Source: UBA6921 sp031363085
GTDB lineage: Bacteria; Pseudomonadota; Gammaproteobacteria; SG8-11
Direction: 5' to 3'
Assembly (NCBI GenBank): GCA_031363085.1
Contig: JANLTU010000004.1
Span: 13,576 to 77,575, forward strand
DNA length: 64,000 bases
The position numbers and the translations under genes are program-made. Within the stretch, counting starts at the first letter, position 1, and every line of letters starts with the position of its first letter. The notes under the pieces are model-generated. The model worked only from the letters and a program-made list of their open reading frames with translations. It was not told where the DNA came from and did not search any database. Shown piece after piece: positions 41,080-50,635 of the stretch.

Positions 41080-43890
41080 CTAAGCGGCTGGGCTTGAGGC
41101 GGCACGGGCAACGCGGGCAGGCAGCGTGTCTGCCCCTTGTTGAATACGCGTGATGAGTTGGCCCAGATGTAGATTCAGTTGCTGCATTCCGGCTAAATTT
41201 TCACTTTTACTTTGGAAGGTCATACTGGTGGCAAGCTCGGTTACGAGCGGGTAGCCCATAGTGCCGCCCATCCCTTTTAGGTCGTGAACAATTTCCCGCA
41301 CCTTGGCCCAGTTGCTTTGCTCGATGGCCTGGGTGAGCTCGGTGTAATAACCTGGGAGCCTACCTACGAATTTGTTCACCACACGCATAATTCCCGCGTC
41401 GCTGTCTTGCACCCGCGAGAATAACGGCAGGCTATGTTCGTCTGTTGTCGTGCTTGCGCGCGCCAGGAATCTATCCAGTACCCGATACAATTGTTCCGGC
41501 TCGATGGGCTTGGCCAAAAAATCGGAAAAGCCCGCCGACAGATAGATTTCTTGATCAGTTTTCATGGCGTTCGCGGTGATGGCAACAACCGGCAGCCCAC
41601 ATCCGGAGTGCTGCAAATGTTGCATCGCCGCTACTCCGTCCATCACCGGCATCTGGATATCCATCAACACTAGATCGAAAGACTCGTGTGTGATGCGTTC
41701 GATGGCCTGTGCACCATCGCCAGCGGTTACCACAACGATGCCGGTGCGCCGCAAATACATGGCAACCAAAATGCGCAGATCTTCCGAATCTTCAGTAAGC
41801 AAAACCTTGCCGCTGAAGCGCTGCACTGGCGGATGAAGTAGCTTGGCAGGTTCGGGAACGCGCGCAGCACGCGCCTGGCCGTGCGCTAAGTCCTCCAGCG
41901 CGACCCGCTGGGTGCTGGATAAAGTAAATTTACTGCCGACGCCTTTTTTGCTGGCAACGGTAATTTTTCCGCCCAGCAGACTGGCAAGATGTTGCGACAA
42001 CGCCAGCCCAAGACCGGTGCCGCCGTACTTGCGGTGGATGTGCGTGTCGGCTTGTTGAAACTCCTGGAATAGCCGATCCATTTCATCATCGCTCAGACCA
42101 ATGCCGCTGTCGCAGACTTCCAGGCTCAGCACATCATTGAAGCGATCATAGGCCACGTTGACGTGCACATGACCTTGTTCGGTGAATTTGATGGCGTTAC
42201 CGCACAGATTGACCAGAATTTGTTTCAGCCGCACCGGGTCGGTGTTGATATACGTGGGTACCGGGTATTGATAATTAACAATAAACGCCAATCCCTTGTC
42301 GGTTGCTTTCATCTGGGTCAGTGCTGCGACGTCATCAATGAGTTCAAACAGCGAACAGCGCGATTTATCAATTTCAAGTTTTTTGGCTTCGATTTTCGAC
42401 AAATCAAGCACGTCATTGATGATGCGCAATAGGTGGGTGCCGCTGCGATGAATGGTTTTCAGCGCGTGAATACGCTCCTGCATCGATTGGTCGGACTGCA
42501 ATGACATGTCGGCGTAGCCGATGATCGCTGTGAGCGGCGTGCGGATTTCATGGCTCATGTTTGCGACGAATGCGCTTTTTGCAATAGTGGCGGCCTCGGC
42601 GGATTCCTTGGCGCGACTGAGTTCCTGCTGTGCGAATTGGCGCTCCAGGGTCACGCCGATCCAACTTCCGATCAACTTCAATAAATCATTGTCGCGCTCG
42701 CCGAAGGGAAGTGCACGTGGCGTACGGCTGGCAAAATTTACGGTTCCGAATACTTCGCCTCGAATACGAACCTGCATGGCGATGTAAGCTTCTAAATGGG
42801 AAAATTCATAACAGCGAGAATGGTTGTACATTGAGTTAGCAACATGGGAAATCGCGGTGGGCTCGTCATTGTTTACCGCGATACTGCAAAAAGAATCTTC
42901 CAGTTTCACACAAGTGCCAGGCGTTACACCCAAATCCGCTACGCACTGAACATAGATCAAGGTGTTGCTGTGGGCCACGCTATCGATGCGGCAAACACGA
43001 CCCATCTCCATACCCAAGAACCGACATCCGTGCCGGAGCATGGCATTAATCTGGTCTTCCAGCGACAAGCCGGGTTTGGAGGTCGTTTCATACAGCGCAC
43101 GTAAGCGTTCGGACTGCTGCGACAGCGTCGTGTTTAACGTCACTAGTTGCTGGGTACGCTCAGTGACGCGATTTTCTTGCTCCTTGTGGGATGAAGCCAA
43201 GCGCATCCGCATGTCGTTTATTGCTTTGGAAACCTGACTTAACTCGTCATCGACGGTATGGATTGATTCTTTTCGCTCCAGCTCCAATGGTTGTGCCATT
43301 TCGTTCGCATGCAGCGACTCCGACCAGGCGGAAATGGTTTTTAAATAACGGCCCACCAAAATTTGAAACAGGAAAAGTATAAATAGAGAGACCAGGAAGG
43401 TCTTGACGGTTTGAGTGACCAGTATGACCAGCACTTTATCTTGCAGGCGCTGATATACACCTTTGAGATTGGCCACGACCACCAGCTTACCGAGATTTAT
43501 CTGTTGATCACGGTGGGTATAACCGAGCGGGAATTCACGACGGATGACTTGCTCGACTCTGCGTGCACCTACTTTTCCATAAACCGCATTGTCATCCGCA
43601 ATCACTTCAAGATATTGCATATCGGGCAGCCGATACATGCCGTCCAACTGAAGCTGAACATCGGTTTTGCTATCGACCCATAAACTGCTCGCCAGACTGT
43701 GCCCATAACTGATTTCGATTTGAGCGAGCCGCGCTTCAATATCAGAGACGTCGCGATGGTATTCGAGCGTGAGTTGCAGTGCGGTGGAAAGCAGGGTCAC
43801 GACCGAACTGAAGGCGAGAATATAAATTGCCAAGCGCCGACCGATACCGCGTTTGGCGAGGTCTTTAATACGGGTCGGAAACGGCGCCAT
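41080..43890 (-). CDS. Membrane hybrid sensor histidine kinase with receiver and HPt domains
   Basis: 936 residues. Two membrane helices (about 20-40 and 155-180) enclose a periplasmic sensor domain. A HAMP-like linker (about 185-245) follows, then a GAF-type domain (about 280-430) and the HisKA box FVANMSHEIRTPLTA (His near 446). The HATPase domain has NLCGNAIKFTEQG, DSGIGLSDDE and GGTGLGLAL. A receiver domain (phospho-Asp in LVLMDIQMPVMDG near 739) and a C-terminal HPt domain (His in VREIVHDLKGMGG near 869) complete it. The full phosphorelay is in one chain but no response regulator lies nearby. A periplasmic binding protein gene sits 41 bases upstream on the same strand, likely its ligand partner. 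Confidence 0.92.
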   Translation of the reverse strand: MAPFPTRIKDLAKRGIGRRLAIYILAFSSVVTLLSTALQLTLEYHRDVSDIEARLAQIEISYGHSLASSLWVDSKTDVQLQLDGMYRLPDMQYLEVIADDNAVYGKVGARRVEQVIRREFPLGYTHRDQQINLGKLVVVANLKGVYQRLQDKVLVILVTQTVKTFLVSLFILFLFQILVGRYLKTISAWSESLHANEMAQPLELERKESIHTVDDELSQVSKAINDMRMRLASSHKEQENRVTERTQQLVTLNTTLSQQSERLRALYETTSKPGLSLEDQINAMLRHGCRFLGMEMGRVCRIDSVAHSNTLIYVQCVADLGVTPGTCVKLEDSFCSIAVNNDEPTAISHVANSMYNHSRCYEFSHLEAYIAMQVRIRGEVFGTVNFASRTPRALPFGERDNDLLKLIGSWIGVTLERQFAQQELSRAKESAEAATIAKSAFVANMSHEIRTPLTAIIGYADMSLQSDQSMQERIHALKTIHRSGTHLLRIINDVLDLSKIEAKKLEIDKSRCSLFELIDDVAALTQMKATDKGLAFIVNYQYPVPTYINTDPVRLKQILVNLCGNAIKFTEQGHVHVNVAYDRFNDVLSLEVCDSGIGLSDDEMDRLFQEFQQADTHIHRKYGGTGLGLALSQHLASLLGGKITVASKKGVGSKFTLSSTQRVALEDLAHGQARAARVPEPAKLLHPPVQRFSGKVLLTEDSEDLRILVAMYLRRTGIVVVTAGDGAQAIERITHESFDLVLMDIQMPVMDGVAAMQHLQHSGCGLPVVAITANAMKTDQEIYLSAGFSDFLAKPIEPEQLYRVLDRFLARASTTTDEHSLPLFSRVQDSDAGIMRVVNKFVGRLPGYYTELTQAIEQSNWAKVREIVHDLKGMGGTMGYPLVTELATSMTFQSKSENLAGMQQLNLHLGQLITRIQQGADTLPARVARAASSPAA

Positions 43891-43931
43891 GCAACAATCT
43901 CTTACCGAAGTCGGCGTGCTGCGCTACTTGG

Positions 43932-44729
43932 TTATTTCGTCTGGCATTGATCGGTAGGAATTCCCAGCGGCGTAAATATTCCCAGGCAGGTGCGGGCATA
44001 GAATCCTTCCGCCTTCAAATCGTGAAGCGCCGAGGCAAGGGCAGGAACTTTGGCGGCATGCTTTTTGTGTAAATAAATAAACATTTCCAGCTCGGTGAGC
44101 GAAGGTTCGACGACGCGAACGTCTTTAATGCCTAGGGTTTTAACCAGCGCCGTGCCCAGCGAGCGCTCGTATAAAGCCACGTCAATGCGATTTTTATCGA
44201 GGATGCTGAACAATTGTTCTGGAGTATCCACGACCGTGACCCGGGTGCCGGGCATCAGGCTGCGCTCGTAAATTTTCCAGCCCCGGAGGTAGCCCACCGA
44301 CAGCGGCTGCAAACTTTCCCAGCTTGCATTATTCAATTGTGCGTGGCGGGTGAACGCGACGAAATGATAATCCAACACTTTTCCCGGGATCGGAATCAGA
44401 TTGGGATACATTTTCTCCATGCCGCCGATGCGTGCCAGCTCGCCATCTTCGATGCCGTCGTTAGCGTTTTTCAAGCCACGTTCGGCCGACAGCCGCACCA
44501 GCTTGAAACTGAGCCCCGCACGCCGGAAGGCTTCGCCGACAATAATGTCAAGAAACCCGTCGCCGGCCTCGGTGGCAAAAGGCGGGGCGCTGGCGGAGTT
44601 CAGAACCAAGGATTGCGGTTCGGCGGCAGGTGTTGCGGCGCAACACGCGCTGAGCCACAACATGGTTGCGAATGCGGCGCTTCGGTTAGCGGGTCGGAAG
44701 TTGTTAATCGTACGCTTGTGTTGATTCAT
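43932..44729 (-). CDS. Periplasmic solute-binding protein paired with the hybrid kinase
   Basis: 265 residues resembling family 3 solute-binding proteins (SBP_bac_3). The N-terminus has a basic start and a hydrophobic stretch ending near 35 (CCAATPAAEP), a signal peptide or possibly a lipoprotein signal. Typical blocks are FLDIIVGEAFRRAGLSFKLVRL and LFSILDKNRIDVALYERS. I chose the ATG at 44729 because the signal peptide starts there. No transporter genes are near, so it most likely presents a ligand to the adjacent kinase. The ligand is unknown. Confidence 0.78.
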   Translation of the reverse strand: MNQHKRTINNFRPANRSAAFATMLWLSACCAATPAAEPQSLVLNSASAPPFATEAGDGFLDIIVGEAFRRAGLSFKLVRLSAERGLKNANDGIEDGELARIGGMEKMYPNLIPIPGKVLDYHFVAFTRHAQLNNASWESLQPLSVGYLRGWKIYERSLMPGTRVTVVDTPEQLFSILDKNRIDVALYERSLGTALVKTLGIKDVRVVEPSLTELEMFIYLHKKHAAKVPALASALHDLKAEGFYARTCLGIFTPLGIPTDQCQTK

Positions 44730-44868
44730 GTCGTTTTGCTTAACCACTTGGCCCGGCAATGCACTGTTTGAAATCCTGTCCGTTAGGGTTAACGTCCACA
44801 TCGAGCAGAACTGTAGCGACGAGCCGCGTAACGGTGACTGAGATGGCGGTGGATTTTCCGACGTGTAT

Positions 44869-44894
44869 GACCGCCACGTTCGTCCGTGGCGGTC
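44869..44894. terminator. Stable hairpin downstream of glgP
   Basis: Perfect ten-base arms GACCGCCACG / CGTGGCGGTC around TTCGTC, about 100 bases past the glgP stop. The T tract is poor on both strands (TTT on plus), so terminator function is uncertain. Confidence 0.4.
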
Positions 44895-44992
44895 TTTGCA
44901 GAGGCAGAGACAATACAGGCTGAAGAAAAGCGAATCCCGATGTGGGATCAGCCTCAGTGGGGCCAATTCACAACATTATTATCGAGTGGGAC

Positions 44993-47551
44993 TCATAGCC
45001 AGATCATATGCCCGGTTTCAAATGCATGGCTGAGCAAATCATGGTGCGGGTACATGCGAATCTGGTAGTGCAGCAAGCCGGAAAGTTCGGGGCGCAAGTC
45101 GAGTTTAAACACGGTTTCGCCGTGGTCATTGATATTGGCCGCTTCCATTAAATAACGGTACTGCACCACGAAATCATTGCTGTCTACGGTATGGCCCACC
45201 AGACATTCCACGCACACGTCGGTGGCGCTCAAGTTGGACAAGAATACTGCCACGCGTATCGGCAATGCGGCACCGGCGTTGACGCAGTGTTCGGCGGAGT
45301 CGACGCGGCGCAACGTGATTTTGGGCCAGGACTCGGCAATTTTTTTCTTCCAACTGGAAAGTTCGCGCGCCGGCGCGCTGGCATCTTGCACCATTTTTTT
45401 CTGTTGACGTGCCGCCGGGCCATAAAAATGGGTGACGTAGTCGCGCACCATGCGTTGTGAATTAAACCGCGGGATCAGCGATTTCATCGAGGCTTTCGAC
45501 ATTTTTACCCAAGGTTCGGAATAACCGTAACCATTGCGGACGAAATACAGCGGGATGACTTCGTTTTCGAGAATGTTGACCAAATCTTTGGCTTCTTCCT
45601 GATTGCGGAAGGCTTCATCGAATTGTGCGCCATGCGGTGCGATGCCCCAGCCGTTTTCGCCGTTGTAGCCTTCGCCCCACCAACCGTCCAGCACGCTCAG
45701 GTTAATCACGCCGTTGATGCCGGCTTTTTGCCCCGAAGTGCCGCTGGCTTCCAGCGGGTAGGTGGGCGTGTTCAGCCACACGTCCACGCCGGTGACCAAC
45801 AGGCGCGCGAGCGACACGTCGTAGCCTTCCAGCAAAATGACCTTGCCTTCGAACTCCGGGCGACGCGAGTATTCGTGAATTTGTTGGATGAGTTGCTTGC
45901 CGGGCTGATCGTTGGGATGTGCCTTGCCGGCAAAAATCAGCAGCACCGGCCGCTTCGGATCGTTGAGCAGTTTTGCCAGACGTACCGGATCGGCGAACAG
46001 CAGGCCGGCGCGTTTATAGGTGGCGAAACGGCGTGCAAAACCCAAAATCAGCACGTCGGTTTCATTCGGGGCGAGCTGGCGCACCAGACGTTCGATCTGC
46101 GCAGCGCTACAGCCGTTGCGTTTATGTTGAGCTATGGCACGCTCGCGCACGATCCGCAGCAAGCGCGATTTCAACGACTGGCGCAAACTCCAGTAAGCAT
46201 AATCGGGAATGTCGTCGATGCGTTCCCAGTATGCATCGTTCAGCATTTCGTTGCGCCATTCGCGCCCGAACTGCATGTCGAATAAATTGGACCACGCGCG
46301 TGCCAGGAAGGTGGGCACGTGCACGCCGTTAGTAACGTGACGGATCGGGTTTTCTTCCGGTGGCACCTGCGGCCACACATAACCTTCCATTTTTGACGCG
46401 ACGTCGCCGTGAATTTTGCTGACGCCGTTGTGAAAGCGCGAGCCGCGCAAGGCCAGCGCCGTCATATTGAAACCGTCAGGGTTGGTCGGGCTGTGGCCGA
46501 TATTCCTGAAGCGATGTGGTTCGAGGCCGAGATTGTGCACGTACTCGCCAAAATAGCTGTTGATCAAGTCGTGGCTAAAAATATCATGTCCTGCGGGCAC
46601 CGGCGTATGCGTGGTGTAGACGGTGCCGCTGGCCACTTGCTCCAACGCGCTGTCGAAGTCGGCGCCCTTGGCTACCAGCTCGCGGCAGCGTTCCAGAATC
46701 ATGAACGCGGCATGGCCCTCATTGATGTGCCACACGGTGGGTTTGAAGTTCAACGCGCGCAGTGCACGCACACCGCCGATCCCCAGCACAATTTCCTGCT
46801 GGATGCGCATGTGGATATCGCCACCGTACAACTGATAGGTAATGGAACGATCAGACGGGCTGTTCTCGATTAGATCCGAGTCGAGCAAATGGATGGTGAT
46901 ATGTCCAGCCTTGGCACGCCAGACCTTGAGCATGACGCGCCGGCCGGGCAGGTCGACGTGCACGTAGACCGGCTGGCCGTTGCTGTCGAGCGCCGGCTGG
47001 ATTGGCAGGTCGGAAAAATCAATGCGCGTGTAATGGACGATTTGGTGCCCCGACACGTCGATGGTTTGCGTGAAATAACCCTGCCGGTACAGCAGCCCGA
47101 CGGCGATGAACGGAATACCCAGATCGCTGGCGGCCTTGCAATGATCACCGGCTAAAATTCCCAGCCCGCCGGAGTAAATCGGCATGCTTTCGTGCAGGCC
47201 AAACTCGGCGCAGAAATACGCGACCAAATCCTGTTGTGGATCGAGGTGTTCCGCCAACACCGGTTTGATTTTTTCGCGGTGGTAACTGTTGTAGGCCGAC
47301 AAGGTGCGGTGGTAGTCCTCCATGTAGGTGCGATCTTCCACGGCCGCGTCGAGGCGTTGTTGCGACAAGCGGCGCAAAAATACTTTGGGGTTGTGTCCGC
47401 AACTGCGCCAAAGTGGCGGATCAAGACGAATAAACAGCCGGCGCACATCGCGGTCCCAACTGTAGAGCAGGTCGTTGGCGATCTCGATCAGTCCTTGCAG
47501 ACGTTCCGGGATGGTGGGGCGAACTTCAAGTTGAAAACGGGTGCCGGTCAT
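44993..47551 (-). CDS. glgP: Alpha-glucan (glycogen/maltodextrin) phosphorylase
   Basis: 852-residue cytoplasmic phosphorylase that releases glucose 1-phosphate from alpha-1,4-glucans. It starts with a DUF3417-type domain (PERLQGLIEIANDLLYSWDR). It then has FCAEFGLHESMPIYSGGLGILAGDHCK, and the pyridoxal-phosphate region EASGTSGQKAGINGVINLS followed by DGWWGEGYNGENGW. This is the divergent phosphorylase subfamily. No other glycogen genes lie beside it. The symbol follows the family; substrate chain length is not determined. Confidence 0.92.
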   Translation of the reverse strand: MTGTRFQLEVRPTIPERLQGLIEIANDLLYSWDRDVRRLFIRLDPPLWRSCGHNPKVFLRRLSQQRLDAAVEDRTYMEDYHRTLSAYNSYHREKIKPVLAEHLDPQQDLVAYFCAEFGLHESMPIYSGGLGILAGDHCKAASDLGIPFIAVGLLYRQGYFTQTIDVSGHQIVHYTRIDFSDLPIQPALDSNGQPVYVHVDLPGRRVMLKVWRAKAGHITIHLLDSDLIENSPSDRSITYQLYGGDIHMRIQQEIVLGIGGVRALRALNFKPTVWHINEGHAAFMILERCRELVAKGADFDSALEQVASGTVYTTHTPVPAGHDIFSHDLINSYFGEYVHNLGLEPHRFRNIGHSPTNPDGFNMTALALRGSRFHNGVSKIHGDVASKMEGYVWPQVPPEENPIRHVTNGVHVPTFLARAWSNLFDMQFGREWRNEMLNDAYWERIDDIPDYAYWSLRQSLKSRLLRIVRERAIAQHKRNGCSAAQIERLVRQLAPNETDVLILGFARRFATYKRAGLLFADPVRLAKLLNDPKRPVLLIFAGKAHPNDQPGKQLIQQIHEYSRRPEFEGKVILLEGYDVSLARLLVTGVDVWLNTPTYPLEASGTSGQKAGINGVINLSVLDGWWGEGYNGENGWGIAPHGAQFDEAFRNQEEAKDLVNILENEVIPLYFVRNGYGYSEPWVKMSKASMKSLIPRFNSQRMVRDYVTHFYGPAARQQKKMVQDASAPARELSSWKKKIAESWPKITLRRVDSAEHCVNAGAALPIRVAVFLSNLSATDVCVECLVGHTVDSNDFVVQYRYLMEAANINDHGETVFKLDLRPELSGLLHYQIRMYPHHDLLSHAFETGHMIWL

Positions 47552-47584
47552 AGGTTCTTCTTGTCGTGTGTGAGGGTTGAGGTA

Positions 47585-47709
47585 TTGAGTATCGGCTGGT
47601 TAAGTGCATTTTGCAGGTGGGGTGGTATTTATTCCAATCGATATGTGGCTGCCCTGCCTTGCCCTGCTACCGCCTCTCGATAGGCGGGCGTGTCGAAACC
47701 GATACTCAA
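47585..47709. repeat. Inverted repeat in the glgP upstream region
   Basis: Perfect 11-base ends TTGAGTATCGG and CCGATACTCAA flank 103 bases, which include a small CCGCCT / AGGCGG hairpin. It fills most of the gap between glgP and the next gene. It could be a small non-autonomous element or two operator half-sites; no target duplication was seen. Confidence 0.4.
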
Positions 47710-47739
47710 CCCATGTGTTTGGGTTTATTAAACAACCAC

Positions 47740-48570
47740 CTATTGGCGAAGTTTTTGTTCTGCCGCCGCAGTCGCTTGCTCCATGGCGGTGTTCAGGGCT
47801 TCCATGACTTTGCCCAGAAACCACTGCATATTGCCGAAGCGATAAAGCTCGATATAAAGCTTCAGGTTGTCGTCGGGCAACTCCTGAAAAGCATAGTCGT
47901 AGGTGATGCGCGTGGTGAGCTTGCTGGGCTTCAACAGTTGCTCGTAACTTGCGCGCAGCAGTATGTCTTTTTTTTCTGGCTCCTGATCTTGACTTTTTCT
48001 TTCGGCCGCGTCCGCCATACGCACCAGTGCTTGAATCGCCAATGCTTGCGTGGCAACGAAAAATTCGGTGTCGGCGGAGGCGTCGTCCAATTGTGAGTAC
48101 AGGCTTGCGCGTTCCGGGCCGGGCGCTTTGTCGTGCCGCTCTTTTGCGAATTTGCGGATCGCCTCGCTTGCCTGTGGGGCCAATGCAGCCCGCTTGCTCG
48201 CCGATAAACGTTTGCCCAGCGGCGACTGCAACAAGCGCTGTAATGTCGCAAAGCGACCTTCGTCGTAGTCTTTGGCTAACAGCGCGCGCACGCGTGCGGT
48301 CAGCGCGGCTTCGCTGAAATAGTCGCGCGTGGCGGTATCCAGATGCTCCCAGTGACTTGCCGGCAACACGCGATGTTCGTTCTTGCGTTGCTCCAGCCCG
48401 TCACTGATAGTTTGGGGAATTTCGCGGAGCAGTTCGTAAATCGCCAGATCGCGCAACAATGCATTAACGACCACATCGACTTTTGCACCCTCCTCGGCCG
48501 CCACGGCGGGTATGGAAAACGGCAGTGCAGCACACAGCACCAGCATCGAAGTAAATTGATGAGCCTTCAA
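47740..48570 (-). CDS. Exported protein of unknown function
   Basis: 276 residues, not recognised. A signal peptide of about 24 residues (FSIPAVAAEE) is clear. The rest is mostly helical and charged, without membrane segments or cysteine motifs, and ends in a Gln/Ala/Glu-rich helix (MEQATAAAEQKLRQ). I chose the TTG at 48570 because AGGAG lies about eight bases before it and the signal peptide follows; the open frame upstream to 48603 has no ribosome site. It is divergent from the small beta-barrel gene. Confidence 0.6.
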   Translation of the reverse strand: MKAHQFTSMLVLCAALPFSIPAVAAEEGAKVDVVVNALLRDLAIYELLREIPQTISDGLEQRKNEHRVLPASHWEHLDTATRDYFSEAALTARVRALLAKDYDEGRFATLQRLLQSPLGKRLSASKRAALAPQASEAIRKFAKERHDKAPGPERASLYSQLDDASADTEFFVATQALAIQALVRMADAAERKSQDQEPEKKDILLRASYEQLLKPSKLTTRITYDYAFQELPDDNLKLYIELYRFGNMQWFLGKVMEALNTAMEQATAAAEQKLRQ

Positions 48571-48716
48571 GCGCAAGTCTCCTATGTAAGTTCGGCGGGT
48601 CAATATCAGCAGATTCTAACGAACACGACGGCAACGTCACCTGCGCTTTGTCGCGTCGCGAGCATGCGTTAATATAACGCGCTTGCAGGGACACCTCACA
48701 ACAGGACTCGTAGCTT

Positions 48717-49187
48717 ATGTTTCGAAAACTGATTTGTCTTTTCGTTGTATTGATGGGGTTCAGCGCCACAACTCACGCTTTTGGACTACTTGGAAACGAA
48801 GTATCCATCGGGATGGCAACGCCTGCGCCGAACGGGTTGTCCGCTAAATTTTGGATGTCGCGCGAAACTGCGGTTGACTGGTTTTCCGAATGGGATACCA
48901 CGAACAAGCACTTTCAATTTCATGCGGATTATCTTACGCATGACTTTCAACAGCTTGAAATGGAAGGCGCAACCATGCCGCTATATTTTGGCTTCGGTCT
49001 CCGCTTGCGCACCACGGAAAGCTCGGCCACGCAAATTGGTATTCGCATCCCCATTGGCGTGAGCTATCTGTGGAGCACTGCGCCGATTGATTTTTTTGCT
49101 GAAGTCGGGCCGCGTGCCAACATTATCCCCCAAACCAACTTTGCGGTGGATCTTATGATCGGCCTACGCTACCGTTTTATCCCCTAA
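48717..49187 (+). CDS. Small outer-membrane beta-barrel-like protein
   Basis: 156 residues, with a signal peptide of about 21 residues (ATTHAF). The mature part is built of alternating polar and hydrophobic strands such as LYFGFGLRLRTT, IGIRIPIGVSYLW and VDLMIGLRYRFIP. It ends with an aromatic residue close to the C-terminus, as outer-membrane barrels do. About 130 residues would allow an eight-strand barrel. A palindrome GCGTTA-ATA-TAACGC covers a possible -10 (TAATAT, 48670-48675). The function is unknown. Confidence 0.65.
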   Translation: MFRKLICLFVVLMGFSATTHAFGLLGNEVSIGMATPAPNGLSAKFWMSRETAVDWFSEWDTTNKHFQFHADYLTHDFQQLEMEGATMPLYFGFGLRLRTTESSATQIGIRIPIGVSYLWSTAPIDFFAEVGPRANIIPQTNFAVDLMIGLRYRFIP

Positions 49188-49200
49188 AAGCCTGCTAATG

Positions 49201-49584
49201 TTATGCACCGTTGAATTGCGGGTTGACCATCGAGCGTGACGCCATGAAGAAGATTACGTTGTTATTGGCGTTACGAGGATCGAACTTGATGCCCATGCGA
49301 TAAGCGTCTGCCGATTTGGCACTCTGCTCGCCCCGTGCTCCTGCAACGTTGCACCACATCACTCGGCCTTCCACGGCAATTTTCCAGTCTCCGGCACTGA
49401 AAACCATATCGACTGGAGTTCCCACTTCCAGCGGCTCGGACAACTTAAGGCCGACTCCCGATACGGACACGTCGCAGACCAACGTGGAGTCATAGCTCTT
49501 GTCTTGCGCCTGTAGACAAAACGTCCCGTTCACTTCTTCGAGTTGGATATTTTGACGTATGCTTTCACGCGATTCAGCTAACAT
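49201..49584 (-). CDS. PilZ-domain protein
   Basis: 127 residues of the PilZ fold, which binds cyclic di-GMP. The two signature parts are visible: Arg-x3-Arg in SRESIRQN at residues 5-10 and the D-x-S-x-x-G motif in CDVSVSGVGL near 40. Nothing else is fused, so it would act as a small adaptor. AGGAG precedes the ATG. It is a single gene converging on the beta-barrel gene. No cyclic di-GMP synthase or phosphodiesterase is in the window. Confidence 0.8.
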   Translation of the reverse strand: MLAESRESIRQNIQLEEVNGTFCLQAQDKSYDSTLVCDVSVSGVGLKLSEPLEVGTPVDMVFSAGDWKIAVEGRVMWCNVAGARGEQSAKSADAYRMGIKFDPRNANNNVIFFMASRSMVNPQFNGA

Positions 49585-49873
49585 GACCGTACTCCTGTAA
49601 ATTTGCTTAAGTTATGGGAGTCCCCACCGGGTTGTCAGTGAGGGGGTATAGCCGGTGACTGACTTAAAGAATCTACAAAATTGATGCCAACACAGAAGAG
49701 CGCTTTAATGCCGCGCTATTCGTTATCTGTCCGACTAAACGCGGCAGGCAACGGCGGCGGCTTGCGATTAAACGTCAAGATTGTGTCGCAAAATACGTCT
49801 TTATTGACCAGTTGTTGACACTTACACTTGGGTTGTCGGTCGATCACACTAACGGTTACATAGGATTCCTAGC

Positions 49874-50464
49874 ATGCGTACAACAAGGTCTTGGTTACAA
49901 CTGGCGCTACTGTTTTGTGTCGCGGCGTACACGAACGCTGGTGCTGATCCGTTGGCCCCTGGAATGGTTATGGTGGCAACCGCGAATCTGCAAGGTACTA
50001 GCTTTGAGAAGTCGGTAATTTTAATCACCCAGCACAGCCGACAAGGCACGCTTGGCATCGCTATTAACCGCCCCGCTCATCGCAAGCTTGGCGAATTTTT
50101 TCCCGACTTCAGCGCAAAGACTGGCAGCCAGCCGTTGTATTTAGGCGGGCCGGTACACCCGCTCGCGCTGTTGGTGCTGGCGCGCACCAAGGCACGCGAT
50201 GGCTGGATTCCGGTAACCGCAGACATTTCCTTTACCGGCGGCCCAACGGCGGAACGCTTTCTAAAGCAAGCACAAACCGAACTGCGTGACTCAAAGCATC
50301 GGGTATTCGCCGGTTACACCGGCTGGGCGGCGGGTCAACTCAAGCAGGAAATTCAGCGTGGCGACTGGCTGACCGTAATGATCGACCCGGATACCCTCTT
50401 CAACAACGAAACTGAACGAACCTGGGAGCACCTGTATCGTCTGCACTCTGGGAAATGGATCTAA
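49874..50464 (+). CDS. AlgH/YqgE-family (UPF0301) protein with a signal peptide
   Basis: 196 residues. From residue 25 on it follows the AlgH/YqgE family: APGMVMVATANLQGTSFEKSVILITQHS, LGIAINRPA, QPLYLGGPVHPLALLVL and FAGYTGWAAGQLKQEI. Family members normally start at this point and are cytoplasmic. Here 24 extra residues form a likely signal peptide (LQLALLFCVAAYTNAGA), so the protein may be exported. Function of the family is not settled. Usual partner genes (ruvX/yqgF, gshB) are absent. It may be a second, specialised paralogue. Confidence 0.8.
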   Translation: MRTTRSWLQLALLFCVAAYTNAGADPLAPGMVMVATANLQGTSFEKSVILITQHSRQGTLGIAINRPAHRKLGEFFPDFSAKTGSQPLYLGGPVHPLALLVLARTKARDGWIPVTADISFTGGPTAERFLKQAQTELRDSKHRVFAGYTGWAAGQLKQEIQRGDWLTVMIDPDTLFNNETERTWEHLYRLHSGKWI

Positions 50465-50635
50465 TCCCAAGGCACCGTCGAGACTTGAAGCCGTGACGGA
50501 ATCTTGGGCGCATTCAGCCAGCGGATATAACCGCATTGGATGTTTATTCCGTTTCCTCATTTAAACTCTGCGGCCCTGCCAGCCTATACTTTACTTATGT
50601 TTTATCAACGCTCCGCGCCTCGGGAGGGAACCACG

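Noticed and set aside
44730..44992. Small gene between the binding protein and glgP
   Set aside because: The open frame upstream of the binding-protein start has no signal, ribosome site or similarity; the gap holds only a hairpin.
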